The notes beneath the pieces are model-generated. The model did not search any database, had not been told where the DNA came from, and saw only the letters and a list, made by a program, of their open reading frames with translations. From Diospyros lotus (taxonomy: Eukaryota; Streptophyta; Magnoliopsida; Ericales; Ebenaceae), in the NCBI RefSeq assembly GCF_014633365.1, contig NC_068349.1, forward strand, positions 34,858,753-34,922,752: a stretch of 64,000 bases of DNA. Direction: 5' to 3'. The position numbers were made by a program, and so were the translations under genes. Positions 1-12,105 of this stretch are shown here, one piece after another. Numbering within the stretch: the first letter of the stretch is position 1; every line of letters begins with the position of its first letter.

Positions 1-2916
1 TACCAAGTAACATAAAACAATAGTTGTGCTACGGCCCCGACCAGCCTTACAGTGGACATATGTTGTTTTGCCACAAGATGCATTCTCTTCATTAATGAAA
101 TGATATGATGTCAAGAAAAACTAATTTGCATTTGGAAACAGAAGATGAAGATTCTTCAAATGAAAAGGAAACCCAGCAGAAAAGAGTGAGGACAATTAGA
201 CCAACTACTTATATCATGTATGTCAGACATGGTAAGCAAAAGGAGATGATGAAAAGCCAGGAAGAACCCCCCGCCCTCCTCCTTCCACAAGTCATATGAT
301 AGCACATCAGCACATCAAAGTACAGAAAGAACATTATTTATTCATCAGGGAGAGAAACAAACATCAAAAGATCACAAACAAACAAAAGAAAAGAAAGTGG
401 GGCATCAGTCAACAGAATTTTTTGGCTTTTCCAGGGAAAGAAAGAAAAAAGGTTACAAAGACTATTCATATGGATTTGAAAATGCAGTCAGATGGGAGAA
501 ACTGCAAATTCTGAGAAGGAACATAAGCTATGATGTGCAAGATTTGAGGTTTTCATTCTACCAAAATGCTCTAGTTAGTGGAAGCTGATCTTCACACTCT
601 TAAATGTAACCATTATAGTCTCATGAAATTTAAAGCCCCATCTTTACTAGCTAACCAGTAAGGGGAGACATGCGCCCTATTGAACAAAAAGTGAATTGAG
701 TAACTTGCCTTATTTTGTGTACTTTAGAAACTTTGTAAAACAGGGATGCATGTGAAACTTGAGAGGGATGATTACCATGGATGAAGTCTACAGCTTTGCA
801 AATATCTACATATGATGGTGCAAAAAGATAATCTCTGGTAGGAATCACCAAATGATCAATGTTGTTAGTCTGCAAAAGCACATAAAATAATAGAAAAAGT
901 CTCAATAAGCACACCAAAGCAAGTTTGAGAGACCAGGATAAATGACAGAATGGAAGGCACTTCATATTCTCATCTCAAACTCAAGCAATTTATTTCCCTT
1001 TCGTTTTCCTTTTCCTTTTCTAAGTTTGCTTTACTTCTGACGTTACAGCTTATGGATATCTCACCAAGTTTGAAAAAGAGAAATATTTGATTAAAGCACA
1101 TGCAGATGCAGTCGCACGATTTGTCCAATTCACAGTTGATTCTTCTATAATCTCAATTCACCATATATATTCGACTTGATTTCTATATGAATTGAGTCGA
1201 ATCGTACGATTTGGCTCATGAATCGTACAATTCTAATAACAGTGCTTCATAGTTTATATATGTACTAAAAAAGAATTATTAAAAAAAGAATTAACTCCTA
1301 ATCACCAACCCAATATGCAACTACATCAATTCATTGATAGTTCATTTGCAATGACATTATTGCCAATAAAAATGGAGTGCCATACAATGCATGCATGGGA
1401 TTGGCAAGTTTAACAAAAGCCACAAGTTCTTTGCATAGGCTTAAAGGAGGGTCATTCTCCATTCCCTAAATTACAAGAAATGCCTTTAACTTTGAACTAT
1501 TCACTCATAGGCCCCTCAAAAAAGTCCACATTGCTCCCCAGCAGTTATTTATCATACAAAGTTTTTTCCCCTTCATGGAGAGGGGATACAGAAAATTTTC
1601 TAGGTTAGACTTGCTAACATGTCAATCCACTTCATACATCCAATTATGCAAACATGACACATTTAACCAAGGAGGTATAGAATCTACCAGCTTCAAAACA
1701 ACCTACATGAACCCAGCTGGACACTTTAATTTTTTTGATACACAATATTTTGCTACTTTGAATAAAAAACAACATTTAAGAGGCTCACATGATATAAAGA
1801 TGCTGGGACCAAAGTCTCATATGACTCATTTAGTGTGACCACTCCAGAAACACCAAGTTCTTTCAACCGTGGAACATCAGCAGGAAATGGAACGGCACCT
1901 AACAAAATAAACTGGCAGCAGAAAAAGTTAGCACACAAATTGCCAAAACAAGACCTACTGCATGCATTGCACAATGCTGCACCTAAGAACCACAATGGTA
2001 AACTTTGAAACAACCTTTATACCGCAGAAAAACATATAAGGCAAGGAATAATATGTAACGTTCATTGAATGAGCATGCATTAACATGAAACTAGCAAATA
2101 AAGTGCAAGAAAACTAGCAATCCCAGTTATAGTCGAACAGTCAGCAGGGTCAATTACCCAATGGTACCTGATCTATATCTAATCCGATAAAGAGATAAGA
2201 CATTGCAAATTAGAGAATACTAAAATTTTTAGTTTCTTTTTGCAACTTGATTATTTTAGATCTCCCAATAGAATATTTATTGTCTCTAATTTCGAATGGT
2301 CTCCTTGCACCTGTTGCTTCTTACATGATCTCCTTTTGCATAACTCGTGACTACAAAATGATTTCACTTATTATTTTACACGAGTTATTTCCTTGTGTAT
2401 GCCTGATATAGTGCCATGCAGTAACAGTCTTAATTCGAGTGAATTAGAAATCTAACCCATATCAATAGGATTAAATGGTTGACAAACACATTTATTTTTA
2501 TGAAAAAAGGGAAAAATAATATAAATAAGGTTTTGTTCCATTTTGATCCTCATCCACTTCCTAACATCAAAACTTGAAGAAGGAATTAAGGCTATCGAGA
2601 AAATGAAAGACAGGATTAATAAAATATGGATAAGTATTAATAATAAATGAGTAAAGTGTAACATGGAAAGAAGACAAGGTTTAATGAGAAAGTATACCTC
2701 ATCAACCCTATCCCACCAGCGGAACTCAGACTGAATCTTGTTCCTCACAACATTGTACAGCAACGTTGGATAGAAAAGGACACGAGCCCCTGCTCCAACC
2801 AAAACCTGCTTTGCCTCTGAAACAGCCAAGGCGCGGCGATAATGATCAGCAGGAAATTGCTCTTCCACCCCAGTTTCAAATTCCCCCACCCCCACCTTCA
2901 GTTCCTCAATATGCAT
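1..2916 (-). CDS. PTPMT1: PTPMT1/DSP8-like phosphatase (5' part; 3' end beyond window)
   Basis: Four coding exons are visible on the minus strand: 2916-2698, 1911-1789, 869-776 and 86 to the left edge, all with GT-AG borders and compatible phases (174 residues seen). Exon 1 ends in WWDRVDE and exon 2 opens FILLGAVPF. Exon 3 carries HLVIPTRDYLFAPS and exon 4 the P-loop HCKAGRGRST (positions 25-54), with Cys158 and Arg164 forming the CX5R signature of cysteine phosphatases. This arrangement matches the plant PTPMT1/DSP8 family, which dephosphorylates phosphatidylglycerophosphate for phosphatidylglycerol and cardiolipin synthesis and is linked to mitochondria. I chose the ATG at 2916 (MHIEEL) because family members begin at that motif and no ATG lies upstream in frame near it. 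The C-terminal part is missing only because the window ends. Family assignment is firm; the subcellular role is inferred. Confidence 0.92.
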
Positions 2917-3575
2917 GCCTCCAATATGCGCCCTCACCAATTCAACCAATTAGTGAAATACCCTTTAAAGCTAGCCTTCCTCAATTGAACTAGAGACCAC
3001 TCGAACGGCAAACTGGAAAGAGAAATACAATCCCTCCAACCAAATGACAACAAACCCTAACCTCACCTTCCTAAATTGTCAAAATCAGACCAAAAACTCC
3101 AATCAAATTTGCAGGAATCGTAACTAGAAAATGAAGCCAGTCCACCACGATTCGCCTCGAACCGAACAAAACAATTCTGAATCGAAATACTAATAAAACA
3201 ACAGAACCCTGTAATTCTTATACTTCAAAAACCCTAGAAATCAACCCATGAATCCAAGGTACACGAAACAAAAATAATAATAACAACAACAACAAGAACC
3301 CACGAACCAGCTCAATTAAAAACTATACTCAAACAACAAAGATCGCAATTTGTACAGCAAACCTTGAAAAACAATTCGATTCAAGAATGCACATGTTCTT
3401 CGCCCCATTCAGAAAGAACGGGAATGGGTAGATTTGGCAGGGATTATCCCCGGACCAGAAGCAACACGAAAGGATCGCTCCATCCGAAGCAATAAATAGA
3501 ATTCGACGAATCTCTTCTCTCTCACTCTCTCCCTCCGGCTTTCCTTTTCTCTCAACAAACACCAGCGGAAATGGG
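2917..3575 (-). promoter_or_regulatory. 5' leader with a probable UTR intron (phosphatase gene)
   Basis: Upstream of the phosphatase ATG there is a pyrimidine-rich splice acceptor ending at 3013 (CTCTTTCCAG on the minus strand) and a donor at 3362-3361 in the context CAAG|GTTTGC. This suggests a non-coding first exon at about 3363-3570, a 350-bp UTR intron (3362-3013) and 5' UTR from 3012 to 2917. The proximal leader (about 3510-3560) contains CT/GA-rich sequence typical of plant transcription starts. No expression evidence is available. Confidence 0.5.
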
Positions 3576-3753
3576 AGGAGGGAAAGGACAGATATAAATT
3601 TATAATAATAAAATATTCAATTTAACATATTTTTACAAAATTGTCAAAAAAAAATCAAATATGTTTTTAACAAAATTCTAAAAAAAATTGTTGATTATTC
3701 TATTCCATCAAAATAAAAAAATAAAAAATTCTTAAAAGTCAGACAGATTGACA

Positions 3754-3877
3754 GACAGGCTTACGGAATAGAGGTAGAAAGACTAAAATGCCCTCGCCCA
3801 TATTACATTGCACTTTTTTCAATGTAATGTGAGTGGAGGCATTTTAATCTTTTAACTCTCATTCTATAAGCCTGTTT
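3754..3877. repeat. Foldback element (about 57-nt arms)
   Basis: Arms that begin ACAGGCTTACGGAATAGAGG on the left and, read on the other strand from the right, AAACAGGCTTATAGAATGAG pair along most of their length, separated by a loop of under 12 nt. The arms have scattered mismatches. It could be a foldback MITE or a young hairpin-RNA locus; the sequence alone does not decide. Confidence 0.65.
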
Positions 3878-4489
3878 ATCAACCTATTTGGCCCTGAAGA
3901 ATGATTCATCGAACAAAATTAAGGGCAAGAAAAATAAAATATCACTAACTAAATATTGATAATACAAAAGTGATATAACTGTAACTAATTTCAGAACATT
4001 TGACACCTATTTATAAACATAAAATCATCTATAGATGAACACAAAAAATCATATTCTAATAAAAAAATGATGCATGAGCATATTCCTTCAAATGAGATAA
4101 ATCTCACATAAAATTAAATTTGACAATATTATAATTACAGTCAAATTCGAAATCATAATCATGATCAAATTAAGAGTCCAAATTTCAGTTAAATTTGAAT
4201 TTTGGATCACAATTGTAACATTAATAATTTTAATTTTTTTAAATAAATATGTTTAATGGAATATTTTGAAAATTTAAAGTGCCACACCACTTTTTTAATA
4301 AAGTATAAGTATATTTTTATACATTCACCACATATATTTATGTGAATGTGCATGCACATTTTTATTTATAAATATACATACATGTAAATATATTTTAAAA
4401 AAATAATTTATTCATTTTGGCATGAATAAATTAAAAAATATTATCATTATAAAAAAGTCGTCTTATATTTTTTATCAACCAAACACTAA

Positions 4490-5161
4490 GGCTATGTTTT
4501 TTTTGCGTTTTTAATTTTTAATTTTAAATTTATTTTTAATTTTTTATTTTGATAATTTGTTTTCAAAAACTTAAAATGTGTTTTTTTTCATTTAAAAAAA
4601 TTATTTTTTAAAATAAAAAATTAGAAAATGCGTTTACTTTATAATTTTGAGAAAAATATTTTTATTCAATAAATTTGATTATTAAATGATAAAATTAACT
4701 CTTTTTAATAAAATTTTACTATTAAAATAAAATAATAAATTTGATTAATAAATTATATACATCTAGTGATAATTTATATTAAATATTATTATATATAATA
4801 TGTGTAATACACTATATGTTATCTTATATTTTAAATTATAATATAGATATATTATATTTTTAAAATTTTAAATAAATATATAATTTTATTTTTAAAATTT
4901 AAGAATAATTTTTTTCTTTTTTTTCCTTCTTTTCTTTTTTAGAGCCAAAACTTAAAAAATAGATTATGTTTTTTATGTTTTGAACTTAGAAATTGTTTTG
5001 GCTGAAAACAACAAAAACAACATTTGTTGTTTTGAGTTTTCTTTATAATTTTTTTTTATTTTTGAAAATATATTTTTAAAAATGACAAAATAAAAGTATT
5101 TTCATTATTTTAAAAAATTGAAAACTAAAAATAACCTAAAAATAACAAAGAGAACATAGCC
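4490..5161. mobile_element. PIF/Harbinger (Tourist)-like MITE, TSD TAA
   Basis: This 672-bp, extremely AT-rich unit starts GGCTATGTTTTTTTTGCG and ends ...AGAGAACATAGCC. The ends are imperfect inverted repeats of about 45-50 bp and are flanked by TAA on both sides (4487-4489 and 5162-5164). A 3-bp TWA duplication with a GGC..TGTT terminus is the usual mark of PIF/Harbinger elements. It has no coding capacity. A related longer element lies at 44274-45453. Confidence 0.65.
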
Positions 5162-5164
5162 TAA

Positions 5165-5580
5165 AATTTTGAAACAATATTTTATAGTCAAATAAACAGA
5201 GCCTAAATCACATTTAAAATATTTTTAGGAGAGAATATCTCTTTCAAATTCCTTTTGATTTAGTGAATGGCATTCGTAGCAACATTTTATTCATGGAATA
5301 TCATTTGATAGCAATAGATTCTATCACTTAATATTAAATTTTTATTTATTATTGTTTTAAAGTATTAAAAATAAAAAATAATTATATATATAACTACTTG
5401 TATTTGTGAGAACACAATGATTATTCCCCCTCAAAGCTATACTAAAATAAGCAATGGGTCAATGTTCTTGCATTAGGATAGTTCCTAACCCATTCCTCGA
5501 TGCACACTCTACTACAAACAACAGATGAAAATTTGGTAGTTAAAACTAGAGAGGAGAACTCTAGGTTAGCCGAGCGCCTC
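5165..5580. other. Intergenic, AT-rich, no gene seen
   Basis: No coding region was recognised. From about 5450 rightwards the sequence may be the eroded end of the neighbouring gypsy fragment. Confidence 0.4.
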
Positions 5581-6255
5581 ACTTCTTAAGTTTTGAGTTC
5601 ATAAGTACGAGCTAACCCGATAGTAGTAGTCAGACTTTATGAGTTTTGGGCTCATAACCTATCTTTCAACCCACTAATAAAACACTTAGCTTATTGTTTG
5701 TCTATCAAGGTGTCAGCTTGTGCTAGAAGCCTCTCAAACCGAGTTTGATAGTCAGAAATAGTACCTGTCTATTTAAGCTTGCATAAGTCTCCAAAAAAAT
5801 CTGCATATTCCATATCAACAAACCTCTCTAACAATCCTACCTTCATTCATTCCCAAGTAACCAAGTTTCCTTGATTTTTGCATCATTGGTATCATAATTG
5901 AGCATCTTTTTTCTAAGTGGTAGGCTGCTAACTTGACTTTGATCTGCCAATGTTGTCCCTTGGAATTCAAAGAATTGTTCCGCTCGATAGATCCATAGGG
6001 TCGGATCATTTGAACCATCGTAGTAGGGAAAATCAAGCTTTGCAAACTTGGGAGTCACCAATCCACCTGCGTTCCCAGCACCACCTTTTCCATGTGGTCC
6101 CCGATTCTTATTGATGGACCCTTCTTCCAACAATCTTAACTGGGAGTTCATTGCCCCCATTAGTTCTTCCATTTGCTTAAGGAGCCTTTCTAGACCTGAC
6201 CTCAAGTTCTTTATCTGAGCTTCAAGTTGTTGGACTCGTTGCTCTTTGGCCATCT
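5581..6255 (-). pseudogene. Ty3/gypsy gag relic
   Basis: Read on the minus strand from the ATG near 6253, a coiled-coil-like N-terminus (EQRVQQLEAQIKNL) leads to KLDFPYYDGSNDPTLWIYRA and EQFFEFQGT, the characteristic start of plant Ty3/gypsy Gag. Beyond about 5840 the frame is broken, but TGTISDYQTRFERLLAQA and FISGLKD are still recognisable, ending near 5590. In-frame stops and frameshifts show it is dead. No protease, RT or integrase follows, so only the 5' end of the element remains. Confidence 0.85.
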
Positions 6256-6258
6256 CGA

Positions 6259-6270
6259 GCTTTGATACCA
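6259..6270 (-). other. Primer-binding site of the truncated gypsy element
   Basis: The minus strand reads TGGTATCAAAGC, one base from the initiator-tRNA-Met type PBS TGGTATCAGAGC, three bases inside the LTR boundary and just upstream of the gag ATG. Confidence 0.75.
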
Positions 6271-6273
6271 AAT

Positions 6274-6625
6274 TGTTACGTACTTGATTGATGGCACGAC
6301 CACGGCCCCGCCCTTGGACTATGATGTTGAGGCGAATGGATTAACAGATTCGAAAGAAATTTAATAGCAATAGTCAAGAGACAAGTTTTGGAAATGTTTT
6401 CTTTTCATATTCTTCATTGCGTATCAACATTGAAATTTATAGCAGAAAGGCTAACATCTTAGAGAGAAACTAGCAACAATAGCTAGAAAATAACAACTAA
6501 ATAGTTCATGCCCGCTAATTCTTGCTAACCCACTAACTCCATTGATTATTGCTAACCCACTATACAATTGAAAATATTTAAGTTAATAAACTGAAATTAA
6601 ACAAACTAAATGTTGACACATAACA
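6274..6625 (-). repeat. 5' LTR of the truncated gypsy element
   Basis: This 352-bp segment begins TGTTACGT and ends ACATAACA, so its ends are short inverted repeats with TG..CA. It lies immediately upstream (minus strand) of the PBS and gag relic. No partner LTR was found in the window. The outer border rests on the terminal motif alone. Confidence 0.65.
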
Positions 6626-8107
6626 TGTTTTCCCTTTATATAGATTGAATGAGACAAGATATTTAGAGTTAGGATTGTTGAGATTTGCTTTAGGATTCTC
6701 ACATTTGCCTATTATTAAAAAGTGAAATCTCTTATTTGAAAATTAAATAAGGATAAATCTATTAAATTTAATCGAGGTTAATCTTTTAGATCTAGATTTA
6801 AGTCGGACCCTTACGAGTTTGAATTTTGGACACTTAGCAAAGTTTGATTGGCTTCGTTTGAAAGATATTTTCATAATTTTGCTATACCACATCAAAATAT
6901 TAGTTGAGTCTAAGTTAGACCATCAAAATTAAAAACTCAATCCATCTTACCTTCCATGAACAATATCAAAATCCCATTGTATAATGCTCATTTGCTTTGT
7001 TTGTCCTTAGGGCCCAATTGAGTTATAACTAAAAGGCCCACCACACCAAGTGCAACTAAAATTGGGCCCAACTCAAAAACTTAATGGGCTTTTAGTTGAA
7101 AGAAAATGCCCAAGCCTTGTGTTCAAATCTCTTTTAGGGGTGACTCCAAATACACAATTTGTGAGTTATTATTATGTGCTTGACAAATTTATTTGTTGTA
7201 GACTCGAAAGGGTTTTACTGATAGAAGAAAAAAGAAAAAAAAGGAAAACACATGCAAAATTTAAACTAATGAAAACAATGTAAGATTAACTCTAGAATAA
7301 ATTATATCGACCTTCGAGTTTAAAAAAAAATCAAATATTAATTAAAATAAAATAATTATCTCGAAAGTGTTTTAAAAAGTTATTAATACTAGGGTTACAA
7401 AAATAATAGATCCTAGTAGTTAATCATGAAAGAATCATTCTAATCTTAGTTACCTATCTATATTAGAATCACATAACTACTAATTAGTGCTAATAACATA
7501 ATTTTTTTCTAAAACTAACAACTTAAGTACTAATCATAAAATCCCTCAAAGTAGTGCAAACGATTCACTCCACATGCTCGAGAACTTGGGTTATTGCAAG
7601 ATTGAAAGACTAAATCTGCCTTCATGTGATTGTCGATAATCTGTATATATACTCATCTGCATGTCCGCCCAGTCCTAGATGTGAGAGTCATAGTTTTTCA
7701 GGAGAATAAAACGGTTCTAACCAAAGATTATGTATTGATAGTAGATCTCTCGTGTTTCTTACATTAAAAAAAAAAATACTAATAAGTAACTAAACAAATA
7801 AATGATTCAAAAGAAACTCGAGCCCAACAAGAAAACTCAGATGTATTGATCGAAATGAGATGATCAATTTCTTGCAACTCTCTTTGTATCTTCAAATATA
7901 CTTTATATTGGAGGTATGTCTGCACTCGACAACAATTAAATACTTGGAGAAACCGACTTACGAGATACCTTCTTGGTTACACGAACTAAAGACTTCCATT
8001 GCAACTATGGGCGTCATTAGTGCACGAATCTCTCCACTTTATTAGGAGTGTGCAAAAGCCATGTATGAAGCAGCTAACTCTGTTCCAACGTATCTACCAA
8101 CCAGAAG
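6626..8107. other. Intergenic; contains an orphan TGGGCY cluster
   Basis: This is mostly AT-rich DNA with no recognisable gene. Between 7011 and 7090 there are four site II-like motifs (GGCCCA, GGCCCA, TGGGCCCA, TGGGCT), as in promoters of housekeeping genes, but no coding region starts nearby. It also contains the 3' flank of the DUF761 gene. Confidence 0.5.
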
Positions 8108-9694
8108 CTAAAAACCATTCGATCGCCTGAAGGATGAGATTTTCTGGAGCCTAATCTGCTCTTTGAACTTGGCTATGAATTCCCCAGCCTTCCTGTCAAC
8201 CTCTGAAGAATAAAGCTCCGAATCGTCGACATTCTCAGCTTGATCTCCTTCTTCTTCGTCTTCTTCTTCTTCTTCTTCTTCAATTTCTTCTTCTTCTCCG
8301 ACTGAAGCGTGGACAATCTCAGACCTGTTCTCTGGCTCTGCCTTTTCCACATCAATGGAGGGCAGCTGCAAGCTTTGCTTCCCAGAAATTTGATCAAGAT
8401 TTTGTTCAAAAATCATGTCAAATTCTGCGGTTTCTCCAATTTTACTGGCATTTGGAACACTTTCCCTCGCTCTAATTGTTCTAACTGATTTCCCTCTTGG
8501 CAAAGGCTTCATGAAAGCTGATGCTTCTGCTTTCGCCTCAGTATTGGTGGATTCTCTCATGCTCTTGCTGAAACTCTTCAAGTTTTCGCCGCCATTTCTC
8601 TGCGAATTCACCTCTGATAAAGAGCCAATGCTGAATCGTCGAGTGCTCTTACTGAGCAGTGTTGCTTCACCGGATCTGAGACTTAGAGTTGGTGCTGATT
8701 CTGAACTATCCTCTGTTTCAATTGGTTCCAGTTCGGGGTTTCGATCTTTGGCCAAAACAGTGGGTGGGGATGGGGATGGAGATGGAGACGATGCTGGTGC
8801 TTTCTTAGGGGGAGAAGGCACAGAACTGGATTGGGAGAAAATTGGGGACCAGAAAGATTCTGATTTGAGATGGTCAATTTCAGATTTCTCAGCTTTCACA
8901 TCATCCTTCACTTCCATTCTACTAATTGATCTTGAACGCCAAGGGATTGGAGAAGGTAAAGCAACATTTTCCTCCAAAATGGTGGGATTTAGCCCTCTAA
9001 TTTTCCCATCTCTAGTTTCATCAGAATTATTAGAAGAGCCCTTTGAATCTGAACCAGACCCATCTCCCCTAGGATCAGATTCAGGAGAATCATGGTCCAC
9101 AATTCTTGATCTGAGGCTCCTCACAGGCAAGTTCAATGGTTTGAAATCAATTATTGGCTTGGGATTTTCCCACTCATCGAGAACACAACCATTTTCCCAC
9201 TCATCGAGAACACAATTTTCCTCAGAAACATATACCAAGGACTCACCTTGAAAGTGCTGGGAGTTCCATGTTTGGCTCAACTCATTTGGGAAAGCTATAG
9301 ATCTAGAGATCTGGAGCCTTTTCTCATCAGACCCACATGGATTTTCGTAGCCATCTTCAAACATGGAGGAAACATGGAAAATTCCCGAAAAATATGACCT
9401 AGAGATGTCGAGTTGAGGCTGGATTTCAGCGTCTGTTTCAGAGCTTATTCTGCCAAACAAGCCGTAAGAGACGGCAATGCCGATGAAGAGCAGGTGGAGA
9501 AGCTCCCAGAGCTTGGTGAGCCTGGTTTGGGCGATGGATTCAGGGGCTTGGGAAGGGAAGAGAGCAAGAAGAAGAAGAAGGATGGCAACCAGGAGAAGCC
9601 GGGAAAGAAAGGGAGAGAAAGACTTACTTGGCTTGGGATGAACTTTGGATTTTGGTTCTAAATGGGGTTTGTTGAATGGCTCTGGTTCCGCCAT
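8108..9694 (-). CDS. DUF761/DUF4408 membrane protein, 528 aa
   Basis: This is an intact single-exon gene. Two hydrophobic segments lie near the N-terminus (about residues 28-48 and 62-80), as in the DUF4408 region of this plant family. A long, low-complexity Ser/Pro/Glu-rich middle follows, then an acidic run (about 455-480) and a C-terminal DUF761 (cotton-fibre/vascular) motif, EVDRKAGEFIAKFKEQIRLQ, close to the end. Family members are plant-specific and their biochemical function is unknown. An in-frame 27-bp tandem duplication (9165-9218) repeats CVLDEWEN in the middle. The ATG at 9694 starts MAEPEPF and is followed directly by the hydrophobic region. A GA-rich leader lies at 9776-9800. 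The open antisense frame is a by-product of composition. Confidence 0.9.
   Translation of the reverse strand: MAEPEPFNKPHLEPKSKVHPKPSKSFSPFLSRLLLVAILLLLLALFPSQAPESIAQTRLTKLWELLHLLFIGIAVSYGLFGRISSETDAEIQPQLDISRSYFSGIFHVSSMFEDGYENPCGSDEKRLQISRSIAFPNELSQTWNSQHFQGESLVYVSEENCVLDEWENGCVLDEWENPKPIIDFKPLNLPVRSLRSRIVDHDSPESDPRGDGSGSDSKGSSNNSDETRDGKIRGLNPTILEENVALPSPIPWRSRSISRMEVKDDVKAEKSEIDHLKSESFWSPIFSQSSSVPSPPKKAPASSPSPSPSPPTVLAKDRNPELEPIETEDSSESAPTLSLRSGEATLLSKSTRRFSIGSLSEVNSQRNGGENLKSFSKSMRESTNTEAKAEASAFMKPLPRGKSVRTIRARESVPNASKIGETAEFDMIFEQNLDQISGKQSLQLPSIDVEKAEPENRSEIVHASVGEEEEIEEEEEEEDEEEGDQAENVDDSELYSSEVDRKAGEFIAKFKEQIRLQKISSFRRSNGF
9165..9218 (-). repeat. 27-bp in-frame tandem duplication in the DUF761 gene
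   Basis: Two adjacent copies of a 27-bp unit beginning TTTTCCCACTCATCGAGAAC (plus strand) encode a doubled CVLDEWEN. The near-identity of the copies suggests a recent event. Confidence 0.9.
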
Positions 9695-9775
9695 TGATGA
9701 ATCGGAGATGAGCTTCCAGTTGAATTGGGTGTCTGATCAAGAAGACAAGGAAAGAAGACTTCGGAGCAAAGGAAA

Positions 9776-9800
9776 GAGAGAGAGAGAGAGGGAGAGAGAT
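9776..9800. repeat. GA/CT microsatellite in the DUF761 leader
   Basis: A GAGAGA run lies about 80-105 bp upstream of the DUF761 ATG, probably in the 5' UTR. CT-rich leaders are common in plant genes. Confidence 0.7.
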
Positions 9801-9829
9801 TGATGGGGGAAAAGGTGGCCATGGGAGGG

Positions 9830-10448
9830 AGCAGAATTCAAAAGGTATAATTATTTTACCGTTTATCTGAAATGACGAAACTACCCCTGTATTATTATTT
9901 GATTGAAAATTAACCATACTTCCTCTTAAATTTAAAATTTCTCTTATTAATGCCCCCAAAGTTTAATTTGATACTATGTGTGACACTCAAATAACTCACA
10001 TCAGGGTTGTCCATTGTGAATACACATCAATGGGTATGGATAAGTTCAGTCGTTCCATTTTATAAATCCTAAAAGGAGATGACGATTCTATGGTATTTTA
10101 AAAGTTCTTCATGAATGTTTGATAAAATGCGAGATGATCGGTACAATTAAATCGTGCCGGATTTTTCAAACTCATACTAATGTTTCATTTGTCCGTTCTT
10201 TGTTAAACATAAAAAATAATTATTAAATATTTAACTTTATTAAATCCACAAAGAAAGAAATATACTTATCTTTCAACATCAACCTAAGCCACCATATATA
10301 TATATATATATATATACACACATGTGTACATACATACACTGGCCTAGAAGACAAAGCAAACTGCATCACAACAAGCCCACAACATTCCACTAATCAGCCT
10401 CGATGATACTAATTAATCTTTGAGATTCTGATAATTAATTCTAGCTAA
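9830..10448. other. Intergenic with a (TA)n microsatellite
   Basis: No gene was found here. A TA repeat at about 10294-10314, followed by CACACATG, lies downstream of the small peptide gene. Confidence 0.6.
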
Positions 10449-10745
10449 TCAAGGGTTTGGGTGACCCGGGTGGCTTACTTTATTCGGGTTTGGATCCGTC
10501 GGGTTAGGTGGCGACGTATTAACGAAAATCCGGTGGCCGCCGGTGGACGATCCGCCGTCATGAACATATTTTCCATGGCTTTGGTTTTCGTTGCCGCCTC
10601 CGGCGACTCCTTCTTCAACGTCCCCGGCAGGCGATAGGTCGCTTAAAAGTCGGCGATCCTTTAGAGAAAGCATTCTTGCGTTTGCATGCAGGGCTGCTGG
10701 GATCAAAACTAGGGTTACGAAGAGCGCAACCTGCAAGGTCTTCAT
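10449..10745 (-). CDS. Small secreted peptide precursor, 98 aa
   Basis: This intact intronless frame starts with a hydrophobic signal peptide (MKTLQVALFVTLVLIPAALH, cleavage likely near ANA). It continues with DRRLLSDLSP, a Gly/Asn-rich linker, then GKYVHDGGSSTGGHRIFVN and a Pro/Asn-rich tail (SPPNPTDPNPNKVSHPGHPN). The architecture is that of a plant secreted peptide precursor whose C-terminal region could be processed and hydroxylated. It does not fit the CLE, CEP, PSY, RGF, IDA or PIP consensus I know. A paralogue lies at 17752-18093 with the same order of motifs. A TATA box in a shared context (10932-10951) supports expression. Function unknown. Confidence 0.8.
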   Translation of the reverse strand: MKTLQVALFVTLVLIPAALHANARMLSLKDRRLLSDLSPAGDVEEGVAGGGNENQSHGKYVHDGGSSTGGHRIFVNTSPPNPTDPNPNKVSHPGHPNP

Positions 10746-10931
10746 TCGTAATTAATTAATGCTGAAAAGAGGCACAAACAACCATCAATCATGCAAACCC
10801 TACACTTTAATCTCAAAGCCTAATCATCAATCATGTAAATTATAAAGTATTCATAACCAACTGGCTATAGGTTACTATAAGTTACAGATTTTCTTGCTAG
10901 GAGAAGATAGATTGTACAAAGGAATGATAGC

Positions 10932-10951
10932 TAGGGTTTCCATTTTATAGG
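10932..10951 (-). promoter_or_regulatory. TATA box plus AAACCCTA motif, first peptide gene
   Basis: The minus strand reads CTATAAAATGGAAACCCTAG about 190 bp upstream of the ATG. The paralogous gene has nearly the same sequence at 18155-18173. Confidence 0.65.
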
Positions 10952-10959
10952 TGATTATG

Positions 10960-12105
10960 GTTACTGTGTATGTGCTAGCATTCAACATTTTTTTTTTTAA
11001 TTAGAAAACACCACGGTCTTCGATCAACGCATGATCTTCGGCAGGACAGTCTTATCCTCCCAGAAATCTATGATTCTCACACCCTAGACTAGAAGAATAG
11101 ATAATCGAGGTATAAATTATCAACAGTCGCACAAAAATAGACTTAATCTTTCGTCCTTGCAATAGCCTAAGTTTCTTAACATGTGTGGTGGACCATCTAT
11201 CATACCTCGAAGGATTACATTCACCATTTATCAAGGCCTCACTTGATGTGACCCATGGTGGAGTCTAAACTTAAATATACTTATAAACTTATGAAAAAAC
11301 GTTTAATGTTTAATTTATTAACGTAAAATGTTATTTTCAAAAATCTTAAAAGTCGACAAATTAATAAAAACTATTGTCAGAAGCCCAAAAAACGAAACGA
11401 CTTCTCATTAAAAAATAATTTTTAAAAATTATACTAAAAATTTGAAATTCTTTTATCATTGCAAAATCAAGCCCATAACAAATTAGCAAAACTTGAGAAT
11501 ATGGTGCAGTGGGAGAATGACGTATTGGATTAGCAAGTTGGAAAGGCTAATGTGGCCACCAAAGTGAGTAATAATTAATGAAGTATTATTCCTAATGCTG
11601 ACTTTTAATGTTTAGTGGGCTGTGTTTCCATGTTAGGGATCAAAAATGGAGGAGATCACAATGTAATCCAACCCATTTTCACTTATATGAAATAATTAAA
11701 AAAAAATGGGTAATCTTAATGGTGTTAAAAGTCTTTCTCTTTTTCAATCATTAATGGTTAGATGTGATAGGTTAATGGGTCTTTGTTTTTTAATATAATT
11801 TGTGCCCCACAAATAAAGGGTACATACCTTACTTAAAAAGCAAAACACCTTTATTATCTCTTAATTATTACCCTTAACACAATAATTAGTATTCCTCAAC
11901 TAAATTCAACTCTTCTCTAAGTTAAACTACTCACTCTTGGACATTAACTACTTTAGGTCGGTAAGTTAGGTTAACACATGCATGTCAATTTACATGCTTT
12001 GATATGGGAGTTGTGATAATGTGACATGTAAAGATATTGGAAGAATTTGAGATTTTGAGATCGGTTTTCGTAGGCATCTATCAGTTAATTACTCCATTAT
12101 TAAGT
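10960..12105. other. Intergenic, AT-rich, no gene seen
   Basis: Only short spurious frames occur. Nothing matched a known protein or a bounded repeat. Confidence 0.5.

Noticed and set aside
8415..9251. Long plus-strand open frame (278 codons)
   Set aside because: It is antisense to the DUF761 gene; its openness follows from the Ser/Glu-rich codon use of the real gene, and it has no recognisable domain.
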